Of a stretch of DNA of 64,000 nucleotides, positions 17,772 through 24,574 are shown piece after piece (positions within the stretch are counted from its first letter, which is position 1; every line of letters begins with the position of its first letter). The notes below the pieces were generated by a model. That model was not told where the DNA came from, searched no databases, and worked only from the letters and a program-made list of their open reading frames with translations. The stretch comes from Pseudobacteriovorax antillogorgiicola (lineage in GTDB: Bacteria; Bdellovibrionota_B; Oligoflexia; Oligoflexales; Oligoflexaceae). The stretch spans positions 62,001 through 126,000 of the forward strand of contig NZ_FWZT01000006.1 in the NCBI RefSeq assembly GCF_900177345.1. Direction: 5' to 3'. The position numbers were made by a program, and so were the translations under genes.

Positions 17772-18719
17772 ATGGTAAACAAGGTTTTTAGCCTACTCGT
17801 GCTTGGCGCTGTTGCCAATCATGCCAACGCTAGCGAACTAGAGTTTAGTTGCCGAACGCCGGAGAGCTTCACACCTGGCTATATGCATGTTGATGTCAAC
17901 ATTGAGGGAACAATTAAACTTAACGCAAAAAATAACTACACACTCAGCTACGAAACCCTTGTCGATCTAAAAATGGTGGGAGATACATCATCCGAGTCTT
18001 GGGCTAGGTTTGATGGAGCTGAGACGGCGGTTCAAAACTACAGTTCCTATAAGCCACGGAAATACATAGATCACATGAAGTTTAACCTTGATGATAAGCT
18101 TGGCTCCAGCGGTCGATCTTGGGGTGACTTCGACTTCATCGTTCCTCATTTCAGCGATGCTTCTGATCTAGGTCAAGAGTTCAAAGCTTATCTTATCATG
18201 TCAGGTGTTGATGATCACTTTGGAACAACTGCACCACTTCTTTGCAAACAGACTAAAGAAACTCCAATAAAAAATGACGACGTTTGTTCTGAGCTGTTTG
18301 AGGATAGCTGGGATTTTATGGCCAACAAGTCTTGGTATAAATACGTTTCAGCCCTGCCTGAAGTTATGATCGTAAAGGATGCAGATAAAGCTGCAGAACT
18401 AATCAAGTGGGGTTGGTTGCGCGACGACGCTTCAGTTACAACCTTGGCTGGCCTATCTGATGACCGCAAAGCCAGAATCAAAACAACGCTAAACACCTAC
18501 AACGAATTCGACGATAGCTTAAGCTTTGAAGAAAACTTCTCACGTTTGATCAGTTGGGATGGAGTTTTAAACACCATCAAATTTGTAAATACCAAAAATG
18601 GCAATATTTACGAATATCTCTATCATTATCCAGGTGACAATGAGTATGGAAAAATATTCAATCATCTTACAGGAGAGGTGGCTGCTTCAGTCAATGACGG
18701 TGGCTGCTACCTAGATTAG
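17772..18719 (+). CDS. Secreted hypothetical protein (315 aa)
   Basis: ATG 17772 with AAGGAG 6 nt upstream. Signal peptide MVNKVFSLLVLGAVANHANA, with likely cleavage before SELEF. The mature protein is acidic and rich in aromatic residues. Its N-terminal 150 residues look like beta-sheet and contain Cys27, which probably pairs with a later Cys ('LLCKQTK'); the C-terminal half is helical. I recognise no domain. A strong terminator follows, and no partner gene is evident. Confidence 0.7.
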   Translation: MVNKVFSLLVLGAVANHANASELEFSCRTPESFTPGYMHVDVNIEGTIKLNAKNNYTLSYETLVDLKMVGDTSSESWARFDGAETAVQNYSSYKPRKYIDHMKFNLDDKLGSSGRSWGDFDFIVPHFSDASDLGQEFKAYLIMSGVDDHFGTTAPLLCKQTKETPIKNDDVCSELFEDSWDFMANKSWYKYVSALPEVMIVKDADKAAELIKWGWLRDDASVTTLAGLSDDRKARIKTTLNTYNEFDDSLSFEENFSRLISWDGVLNTIKFVNTKNGNIYEYLYHYPGDNEYGKIFNHLTGEVAASVNDGGCYLD

Positions 18720-18726
18720 GACTCCA

Positions 18727-18761
18727 GAACGAGGAGAGGCTTTGGCCTACTCTCCTCGTTC
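18727..18761. terminator. Bidirectional terminator, secreted protein gene / aroF
   Basis: GAACGAGGAGAG pairs perfectly with CTCTCCTCGTTC (12 bp) across an 11-nt loop. It lies between the stop at 18719 (+) and the aroF stop at 18781 (-) and is followed on the + strand by TTG. It is the only hairpin between the convergent genes. Confidence 0.75.
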
Positions 18762-18780
18762 TTGTGGAAGAATGACTACC

Positions 18781-19908
18781 CTAAAGCCACGGACTTACCG
18801 CTAGCATGAGCGCTTCAAAACGATCAAACTTAAGTGATTGAGGGCCATCGCTCAAGGCTTCTTCGGGCTTCGGATGAATTTCGATCATGATCCCATGTGC
18901 ACCTACCGCAAACGATGCTCTTGATAGGTCCAAGATATATTGCCATTTGCCAGCAGCATGTGAGGGATCCACAATAACTGGCAGGTGAGATCGCTCCTTG
19001 ACAACGGGCACTGCTGAAATATCAAGGGTATTGCGCGTACTTTGATCGAAACTTCGAATGCCTCGCTCGCAAAGAATAACATCCCGATTACCGTGGGCCA
19101 TCACGTATTCAGCAGATGAAAGCCATTCGTCAATGGTTGCCATCAAACCTCGTTTTAGCACCACCGGCTTGCCCGCCTTACCCAAAGCTCGTAGGAGATC
19201 GAAATTCTGCATGTTCCTAGCACCAACCTGAAGCAAGTCGCTGTGCTTGGCGACGACTTCAACCTGATCGATGGCCATAACCTCGGTAACCACTGGCAGG
19301 CCGTATTCCTTGCCTGCATTCTCTAGCAATTTTAGGCCTTCGACCCCCATCCCCTGGAAACTATAGGGAGAACTTCGGGGTTTAAAGCAGCCTCCTCTTA
19401 GAATGTGGGCGCCCTGTTGCTTAGCCTGGGCAGCACATTCCATGATTTGCCCCTCAGACTCAACCGCGCAAGGACCAGCAATAACAGTTCTATGATCGCC
19501 GCCAATGACCACCTCGTTAACACTAACAAGGCTATCTTCAATGTGGTTTAGACGACTAGCTAGCTTATACGACTTTTTTTCTAATGCTTCTGAGAGACTT
19601 GGAGGGAGGGTCTGGGGAGATGGGGCGTGGCCTCTGGCCTTTTTTTGCAGCTTCACTGACTCTTGCATGATGGTTTTGAAAAGGCGAACAATGGGTGATG
19701 GATCCACATTTTCTTGCTCAGCCAGGGCTTGTATGCCTTGGAGAATCTGGGCTTCCCGCCCATGGTCCCTCGCTGGCCAGTCTAGGCCTTGCTTGGCATG
19801 AAGAATGGACTGAATCGACTGGAAACGGGCAATCAATTGCTTCGTGAGATCATGATCAATGTGATCGAGCTGCTGGCGAATAGCTGAAATCTGATGCGAG
19901 CTGGACAT
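18781..19908 (-). CDS. aroF: Bifunctional chorismate mutase / DAHP synthase
   Basis: A 375-aa fusion. Residues 1-95 form an all-helical AroQ-type chorismate mutase ('SAIRQQLDHIDHDLTKQLIAR'-like first helix, split here by convention). Residues about 120-375 are a type I-beta DAHP synthase with 'VIAGPCAVES', 'RGGCFKPRSSPYSFQG', 'VVLKRGLMAT', 'ILCERGIRSF' and 'VDPSHAAGKW'. It condenses PEP and erythrose 4-phosphate at the start of the shikimate pathway. In this architecture (for example Bacillus AroA) the mutase part acts as the allosteric site for chorismate/prephenate. AAAGGAAAGTC precedes the ATG. Expression is very probably set by the leader peptide and attenuator at 19952-20131. Confidence 0.95.
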   Translation of the reverse strand: MSSSHQISAIRQQLDHIDHDLTKQLIARFQSIQSILHAKQGLDWPARDHGREAQILQGIQALAEQENVDPSPIVRLFKTIMQESVKLQKKARGHAPSPQTLPPSLSEALEKKSYKLASRLNHIEDSLVSVNEVVIGGDHRTVIAGPCAVESEGQIMECAAQAKQQGAHILRGGCFKPRSSPYSFQGMGVEGLKLLENAGKEYGLPVVTEVMAIDQVEVVAKHSDLLQVGARNMQNFDLLRALGKAGKPVVLKRGLMATIDEWLSSAEYVMAHGNRDVILCERGIRSFDQSTRNTLDISAVPVVKERSHLPVIVDPSHAAGKWQYILDLSRASFAVGAHGIMIEIHPKPEEALSDGPQSLKFDRFEALMLAVSPWL

Positions 19909-19951
19909 GACTTTCCTTTCTCGCCCTATTCGCTAGGCTCAATCCAACAAA

Positions 19952-20009
19952 AAAGCCCTAGCGATCTGCTAGGGCTTTGATTTTATCGAAAAAACGACTC
20001 TTCCCTAGC
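19952..20009 (-). promoter_or_regulatory. Transcription attenuator of aroF (terminator and antiterminator)
   Basis: On the minus strand, an 11-bp stem AAAGCCCTAGC / GCTAGGGCTTT with a 5-nt loop (19978-19952) is followed by a T-run, a typical intrinsic terminator 44 nt before the aroF start. A second GCTAGGG (20009-20003), overlapping the leader peptide stop codon, can pair with the CCCTAGC of the terminator's first arm. That pairing forms an antiterminator that excludes the terminator. TAGCTA upstream, inside the aromatic codon run, can pair with the same segment as a 1:2 pause hairpin. These are the four segments of a Trp/Phe-type attenuator. Confidence 0.85.
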
Positions 20010-20131
20010 TATCTGAAGTAGCTAAAATAGAAAAAGCCTACAAAATAAAAGGAGCCAAATGCACTTAGAGTGCTCTGGATATAAGTTTTAAAATTGGCTA
20101 ACTGCACCACTTTCGGCTCCTTTGTTGACAT
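20009..20131 (-). CDS. Phe/Tyr-rich leader peptide of aroF (40 aa)
   Basis: ATG 20131 to TAG 20009. Residues 28-40 read FYFVGFFYFSYFR: nine of twelve residues at 28-39 are Phe or Tyr (six Phe, three Tyr). The stop codon overlaps antiterminator segment 2. A ribosome stalled at these codons for lack of charged tRNA-Phe or tRNA-Tyr would leave segment 2 free and allow read-through. A ribosome that reaches the stop would cover it and allow termination. It is longer than the E. coli PheL-type leaders and has only a weak Shine-Dalgarno (TTGAGATAG). No promoter could be assigned with confidence: TTGACT at 20171-20166 lacks a good -10. Confidence 0.85.
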   Translation of the reverse strand: MSTKEPKVVQLANFKTYIQSTLSAFGSFYFVGFFYFSYFR

Positions 20132-20203
20132 CGCCAATGCTATCTCAAGTAAAAATCAAATAGCAAGTCAAAAAAAGATTTTTTTTATTCTGATCTGCGA
20201 AAG

Positions 20204-20209
20204 TATAAT
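20204..20209 (+). promoter_or_regulatory. Candidate -10 box for the antiporter gene
   Basis: A perfect TATAAT 65 nt before the start codon at 20275. Only a T-rich, poor -35 lies at the right distance, so this is a tentative promoter. Confidence 0.35.
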
Positions 20210-20274
20210 TGTGTATGAAGCAACAGAGGCTTAGATTATCAATGCTTATCACTTCGTAGAATCTCGGAGCACCT

Positions 20275-21240
20275 ATGCTTACTCTTGTTATCGCTCTTCT
20301 GCTTGGTCTGGTCGTATTAATTTTCAGCGCCGATAAATTTGTTTTAGGAGCAGCAAATGTAGCGAGACATTATAAAATGTCGCCACTGCTCATTGGGATG
20401 CTCATCATTGGCTTCGGCACCTCGGCCCCGGAAATCCTCATCTCTTTTATGTCTGCCCTCGATGGTAAGCCGGCCTTAGCATTGGGCAATGCCTATGGCT
20501 CTAATATTGCCAATATAGCTTTGATATTGGGAGTCACTGCCTTGATATCTCCCATTGCGGTTCACTCCTCGATTGTTCGAAAAGAGATTCCGATACTCCT
20601 TGGCATCACAGCCTTATCCATCGCATTGATAATAGATTTTAAATTAAGCCGAGTAGACGGCATTATTCTTCTGGCAGCTTTCATCGTGTTGATGATTTGG
20701 ACGGTCAAAACAAGTAAGTCTAGCCCCCAGGATGAGCTTGGGCAGGAGGTGAATCAAGACTTGGGCGATTCTCCCCTCCCCCTCGGTAAAGCGCTTCTGT
20801 TTCTCTTGGGCGGGCTTATCTTTCTTCTGATAAGCTCCCGGATGATGGTCTATGGCGCTGTTGGAATTGCCCAAATCTGGGGGCTTGATGAGCTGGTTAT
20901 CGGGCTAACAGTTGTGGCGATTGGAACGTCCCTTCCAGAGTTAGCATCGTCTGTGACCGCTGCGTTAAAAGGGGAACCTGATTTAGCTCTTGGGAATGTC
21001 CTTGGTTCAAACTTATTTAATACCCTGGCCGTTGTTGGAATATCCGCAAGTATTGCCGAGATCGATATTAGTACCGTCGTACTCTATCGAGATGTGTCAG
21101 TCATGGTTGGGTTAAGCCTCGCTCTTTTTGTTTTTGCATTCGGTTTTCGAGGGCAAGGCAGAATCAATAGGATTGAAGGGACTCTATTTTTGTCGTGCTT
21201 TGTTGCTTACACAGCATACCTTGTAATGGTTTCTGTTTAA
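20275..21240 (+). CDS. Na+/Ca2+ antiporter, CaCA family (YrbG type)
   Basis: A 321-aa inner-membrane protein with about ten hydrophobic segments and the two family-defining alpha repeats. These are 'GFGTSAPEILISFMSAL' followed by 'ALGNAYGSNIANIALILG', and 'AIGTSLPELASSVTAAL' followed by 'ALGNVLGSNLFNTLAVVG'. The acidic residues of the two repeats (PE..S) bind the cation. GGAG lies 8 nt before ATG 20275. It is monocistronic, divergent from the aro leader and closed by a terminator. The family exchanges Ca2+ for Na+ or H+. Confidence 0.93.
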   Translation: MLTLVIALLLGLVVLIFSADKFVLGAANVARHYKMSPLLIGMLIIGFGTSAPEILISFMSALDGKPALALGNAYGSNIANIALILGVTALISPIAVHSSIVRKEIPILLGITALSIALIIDFKLSRVDGIILLAAFIVLMIWTVKTSKSSPQDELGQEVNQDLGDSPLPLGKALLFLLGGLIFLLISSRMMVYGAVGIAQIWGLDELVIGLTVVAIGTSLPELASSVTAALKGEPDLALGNVLGSNLFNTLAVVGISASIAEIDISTVVLYRDVSVMVGLSLALFVFAFGFRGQGRINRIEGTLFLSCFVAYTAYLVMVSV

Positions 21241-21271
21241 GCTTAATCCCGCTGAAAGGCGGGACTAAGCT
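21240..21271. terminator. Bidirectional terminator after antiporter gene
   Basis: AGCTTA-a-TCCCGC pairs with GCGGGA-c-TAAGCT around a tgaaag loop, between convergent genes ending at 21240 and 21279. Confidence 0.75.
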
Positions 21272-21278
21272 CTCCATA

Positions 21279-22328
21279 CTAGAAACTACATTGATCTGAT
21301 TTAGTGAAAGCTTCAGGAATCACTAGCTTGTCTTTGCTAAGGATTCCAAGACCCTTGATGACTTCCCATTGTGCCTGAGCTTCAGCATTGTTAATAGCCT
21401 TCTCTTCATCGAAAATATTACCAGAGTAGCACCAACTACCAGCCGGATTTGCCTCATTAAATGAACCGTTGCAATTTTCATCGTAAGACACATAAACACT
21501 TTGGCTGCGATCACCTGGAACTAACACCCCGGTTACATATTCAATACCCTCGATCGGAGAGTCCGTCGTGAAGCCTTCCACTGATTGAAGAAGGGTTTGC
21601 GTACTTGAAAGCTCGCGGACAACGACAGCCTCAATGTGCTGATCTGTTTCTTCAAGCTCCCCATCTGCATTTTGAAACTGCTCTGCAACTGTATCCGCGA
21701 GGACAAAATCAAGGGACTCCAGTTCAAACTGAACGGTATACTTAATATCTACAACTTCAAAAATTTGATCATACAAGGTGATATTGGATGCTGAAATCAT
21801 AATATCATCTGCCTTTTCGTTCCAGGCTATTCGGGTTATGAATTTATCGCCTTCGCAAACAACGGCTTCGTACTTACCTTCTCCCAAATCACTCACTTTA
21901 AGTTTCTGCTTCTTATCAACACCTTGCCCTTGAAAGGTACCAAAGTCAGTGATCTGATAAGTCTCAAGTAGTTGGTCAATACTTTGGGCAATCTCTTGAA
22001 TATCCCGGATCTGTGACTCGATACGATTCTTATCGTTAACATTCTTATCATTTTCTTTGTCGCGATCACCACGATCCTTATTCCTTTTACCACCGTTACG
22101 CTGTAAAGCGAGAACGTCTTCAAGAAAGCCATCCAATAAGTTACCAAACGACAAGGATAGTGTCGGTGGTGTTGGTACGAGAGGCTTTGCTGGAGTTTCA
22201 CCACCACCGCCGCCTGTGCCGCCTTGTGATCCTGACTGCATGGGGTTCCCTACTCGGGTTCCGCAGCCCCAAGATGCGCAGAGGATCAGCCCCCCGAGCC
22301 CCCAGGTTAAACTTTTAAGCAAGCTCAT
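21279..22328 (-). CDS. Lipoprotein of the 'CGTRVGNP' type, downstream of a TIGR02147 regulator
   Basis: A 349-aa lipoprotein: signal MSLLKSLTWGLGGLILCASWGC, then GTRVGNP, a motif I associate with lipoproteins of Bdellovibrio-like bacteria and Myxococcota that sit beside TIGR02147 genes. A Gly-rich linker and a Pro-rich stretch follow, then a charged Lys/Asp/Asn-rich segment at about 78-105. A mostly beta domain ends with a Cys near the C-terminus (DQCSF). Its start is only 2 nt after the stop of the regulator gene upstream (AAAGGACTGAGTATG), so translation is probably coupled. Function unknown. Confidence 0.75.
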   Translation of the reverse strand: MSLLKSLTWGLGGLILCASWGCGTRVGNPMQSGSQGGTGGGGGETPAKPLVPTPPTLSLSFGNLLDGFLEDVLALQRNGGKRNKDRGDRDKENDKNVNDKNRIESQIRDIQEIAQSIDQLLETYQITDFGTFQGQGVDKKQKLKVSDLGEGKYEAVVCEGDKFITRIAWNEKADDIMISASNITLYDQIFEVVDIKYTVQFELESLDFVLADTVAEQFQNADGELEETDQHIEAVVVRELSSTQTLLQSVEGFTTDSPIEGIEYVTGVLVPGDRSQSVYVSYDENCNGSFNEANPAGSWCYSGNIFDEEKAINNAEAQAQWEVIKGLGILSKDKLVIPEAFTKSDQCSF

Positions 22329-22330
22329 AC

Positions 22331-23206
22331 TCAGTCCTTTTCAGCCTTGGTGAATGGAAAAACTTGAACATTGATTTGAAAAACATCGGTATGTTCATTC
22401 ATCTCCGATTCAATATTCAGGACTTCGTCCAAGAATTGACTCATTTTCTGATTGATGAGGGGAACGGCTTCAACTGGTATACTTACAGTAACAGCATTAA
22501 TGGTGCGTACAGATTCGTGAATTCTTGTGATCGAGTCCTTACCCATTTCGATCATTTTTTGGTGATACTGGGTGATGGCCAAAGAGTCCACCACATCTCC
22601 AGTTTCAATAACGTCTCCTGCTCTTATATAGCGCTCAAGTTCAGCATCGAACTTGATAACTCCAAGGTCTTCAAGGAGCTGCAAGCTTTTCTTGATCTCA
22701 TCCAGACGCAAAGGAAAGCGCAAGGCTTGCTGAATTCCCTCAGGACTTGTATCGAGATCTTCCAGATCCATCATTTCGCGAATGATCGGGTGATACCACT
22801 CTCCAAAGTACTGAATCTGCTTTTCATTCAGAGCTTGTGGATCGCTTTCTTTCTTGAGTTTAATCAGGTGATTGAATGTTTCTTCCCGCTTTTTGGGGAC
22901 GCGTTCATTATTGAAGTCTACTAGCAGTAGCAAGTAGCGTCTCTCCAGTCCTTTGATCCCTATGGCCTTACATATCGTAGAAGCGGCAACTTTCGTTAGG
23001 ATTCTGTGACCGGTTATAACTAAGCGTATAGTATTATTGGTTTTCGAGAAGCCAAGGAGTTCAGAAAAGTCCTTATGGGTGACTCCTGGTACATCCTTCT
23101 TCAGGGATTTAAACAATAAATTGAGGTACTCTCGATAGGATAGAAAGTTAAGAACTGAGACCCTGTCGACCACCGCCTGCATATTTCGTCGATACTGATT
23201 TGCCAT
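22331..23206 (-). CDS. TIGR02147 family protein (DUF4423 domain)
   Basis: A 291-aa soluble protein matching the TIGR02147 pattern. The N-terminal 'LNFLSYREYLNLLFKSLK' is followed by an HTH-like region ('THKDFSELLGFS' ... 'LTKVAASTICKAIG'), a middle 'QYFGEWYHPIIREM', and the C-terminal signature 'RTINAVTVSIPVEAVPLINQKMSQF'. The family is widespread in Fibrobacter and Bdellovibrionota and is thought to be regulatory. It forms a two-gene operon with the lipoprotein at 21279. ATG 23206 has no clear Shine-Dalgarno. Four TGCACT-type motifs lie upstream at 23341-23520, so autoregulation is plausible. Confidence 0.85.
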   Translation of the reverse strand: MANQYRRNMQAVVDRVSVLNFLSYREYLNLLFKSLKKDVPGVTHKDFSELLGFSKTNNTIRLVITGHRILTKVAASTICKAIGIKGLERRYLLLLVDFNNERVPKKREETFNHLIKLKKESDPQALNEKQIQYFGEWYHPIIREMMDLEDLDTSPEGIQQALRFPLRLDEIKKSLQLLEDLGVIKFDAELERYIRAGDVIETGDVVDSLAITQYHQKMIEMGKDSITRIHESVRTINAVTVSIPVEAVPLINQKMSQFLDEVLNIESEMNEHTDVFQINVQVFPFTKAEKD

Positions 23207-23340
23207 GTTAAGTCACTCACTCTAAAGTCTGAACTCGTAAATACATATCGGCAAAATTATATCTGAACTCAAGGAGTCACCCCTTTGTTCATTGATAACA
23301 GCCAATTGAAACCTTTCCTTTCAATATCATTTTAACTTGC

Positions 23341-23520
23341 TTGCACTCCTAATGGGAGTTGGCATCCCAGCAAAGTGCATCTCGCTTAAGATCCCTTATA
23401 AATACCGGTACATACAAAAATACATGAGTGCACTTATAGCTTATATAATTTAATTAATATGACATATATTAACGTAATATCAATGGTATACATATCTATC
23501 TAAAGTGCAGAAACATATGA
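23341..23520. promoter_or_regulatory. Cluster of four TGCACT/AGTGCA motifs upstream of the TIGR02147 gene
   Basis: TTGCACT at 23341, AAAGTGCA at 23372, AGTGCACTTATAG at 23427 (palindromic core AGTGCACT) and TCTAAAGTGCAG at 23509. The last is identical over 12 bp to a site at 26653, and TGCACTTATAG is identical over 11 bp to a site at 26566. Likely operator sites for one regulator acting here and at 26489-26664. Confidence 0.55.
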
Positions 23521-23539
23521 GCCGAATAGTATATTATCA

Positions 23540-23820
23540 AAGGCGATGGTGCTAAAGAAACCAACAGCACCCTAACTAGAGATCAGTTATCTATCCCTGG
23601 TGGATGGTTCGAGCGCAAGTCAAGGGGCTCTTGTGAGTGTTCCTTGGGATAAGAGCCCCTTGCATTCCGCGACAGCCCCTACCAGTTTCTTTGACCCCTT
23701 GTCTTCTTGGTCAAACCCCGACTTTGAAGATTTTATGTTTAAATGTCTCATCGAACGACCCTCATTGTTTTAGACCCCTTTCCTGAGGGCAGCTGGTACC
23801 AGCTGCCCTTCCTCTTTTTT
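23540..23820 (+). ncRNA. Candidate structured small RNA with repeated CCCC loops
   Basis: There is no open frame of note. In order on the + strand: stem GGTGCT/AGCACC (23548-23571), an 11-bp stem AAGGGGCTCTT/AAGAGCCCCTT (23622-23661) and stem TTTGACC/GGTCAAA (23690-23715). A 24-bp palindrome then follows with U-rich tail, ending at 23820. Five CCCC motifs (around 23656, 23676, 23695, 23716 and 23775) lie mainly in unpaired parts. C-rich loops are known from sRNAs that pair with Shine-Dalgarno sequences. The 5' end is a guess; a TATATT at about 23530 could be its -10. Confidence 0.4.
23786..23820 (+). terminator. Strong intrinsic terminator, + strand
   Basis: AGGGCAGCTGGTACCAGCTGCCCT, described here as AGGGCAGCTG plus its mirror, is a perfect 24-bp palindrome followed by TCCTCTTTTTT. 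The U-tract is only on the + strand. No protein gene precedes it on that strand, which is why an RNA gene is proposed upstream. Confidence 0.75.
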
Positions 23821-23920
23821 ATCTTTACGACATAGGAGACGAGCGCTACCGAAGCGATAGCGCTACGCAGGATGGAAGTCGATTTTGAAGTGGAATACTT
23901 GATGAATGAACAGTGATCTA

Positions 23921-24472
23921 CTAATCGGGGTTTTGGTAAGTCTTAAGGGCAGCAACGATATTGTAAATCTCTTCAACGTTAGGCCAAGTACCAACACGTT
24001 GGTGAATTTCATATTCAATGACACCCGCGATACGCAAAGGATCAGGAGATCTTAAGGTGGAATTTTCGATAGGTTGGTGGCAAGTTTGGCAATGGGTGCT
24101 GTAGTAAGCAACTCCATCGGTGGCAGAACCACGGCTTTCATCAACTGCCTCTGATAGATTTAGAACCGCGACCAAGCGTTCAGCTTCTGAGCCTTGTGGC
24201 CAGGGTTTCACACCTATGTGGAAAACTAGCGCTCCAGCGTTAGCGATATCATCCAGCTGCTTGCCGGTGAGTTCTGATTCCTCCAGCGCTTCATGGCAGC
24301 TTTGACACTGAGATTGGTAAAGGGCCAATCCAGATCCTGGCTGGGCGATGTTTGGGCTATCACTCTCGCTCGCATCTAGGCTCACCTGGCTCCGCGGTTT
24401 CTGCGGCAAGGGGTCCCGGTAGCAAGCGGGTAAGAGCATGGTCAAAAGGAGTCCCGAAACAACAGCCTTCAT
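23921..24472 (-). CDS. Diheme c-type cytochrome lipoprotein
   Basis: A 183-aa protein. Lipoprotein signal MKAVVSGLLLTMLLPAC, then two heme-binding sites, CQSCH (about residue 55) and CQTCH (about 130). Each half resembles a small cytochrome c domain, so the protein is probably a duplicated domain with two covalent hemes. It is periplasmic, membrane-anchored and a likely electron carrier. It lies downstream of the large heme lipoprotein gene on the same strand, separated by 102 bp containing a strong hairpin. The axial ligand Met is not obvious in either half. Confidence 0.85.
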   Translation of the reverse strand: MKAVVSGLLLTMLLPACYRDPLPQKPRSQVSLDASESDSPNIAQPGSGLALYQSQCQSCHEALEESELTGKQLDDIANAGALVFHIGVKPWPQGSEAERLVAVLNLSEAVDESRGSATDGVAYYSTHCQTCHQPIENSTLRSPDPLRIAGVIEYEIHQRVGTWPNVEEIYNIVAALKTYQNPD

Positions 24473-24506
24473 GGCAATACTTCTCCGTCGATTAGCTAGT
24501 TAAGTG

Positions 24507-24535
24507 GGAGTAACCTTGGAAAGCAAGGTTACTCC
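24507..24535. terminator. 12-bp hairpin between the two minus-strand heme protein genes
   Basis: GGAGTAACCTTG-gaaag-CAAGGTTACTCC, a perfect 12-bp stem between the stop at 24575 and the start at 24472. There is no U-tract; it may separate or stabilise the two cistrons. Confidence 0.5.
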
Positions 24536-24574
24536 GGTGTGAGACACGACATGCGAAACCAATGTTCCCTAACT

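Noticed and set aside
20058-20074. TGCACTTAGAGTGC as another copy of the TGCACTT operator
   Set aside because: It lies inside the aroF leader peptide coding sequence and in the leader RNA fold; a single match outside the two clusters is explained by that.
20142-20171. TTGACT with TGAGAT as the aroF promoter
   Set aside because: The -10 is poor and the resulting transcript would start only a few bases before the leader peptide ATG, leaving no room for ribosome binding.
22364-22924. Long (186-codon) + strand frame
   Set aside because: Antisense shadow of the TIGR02147 gene, whose family match is clear.
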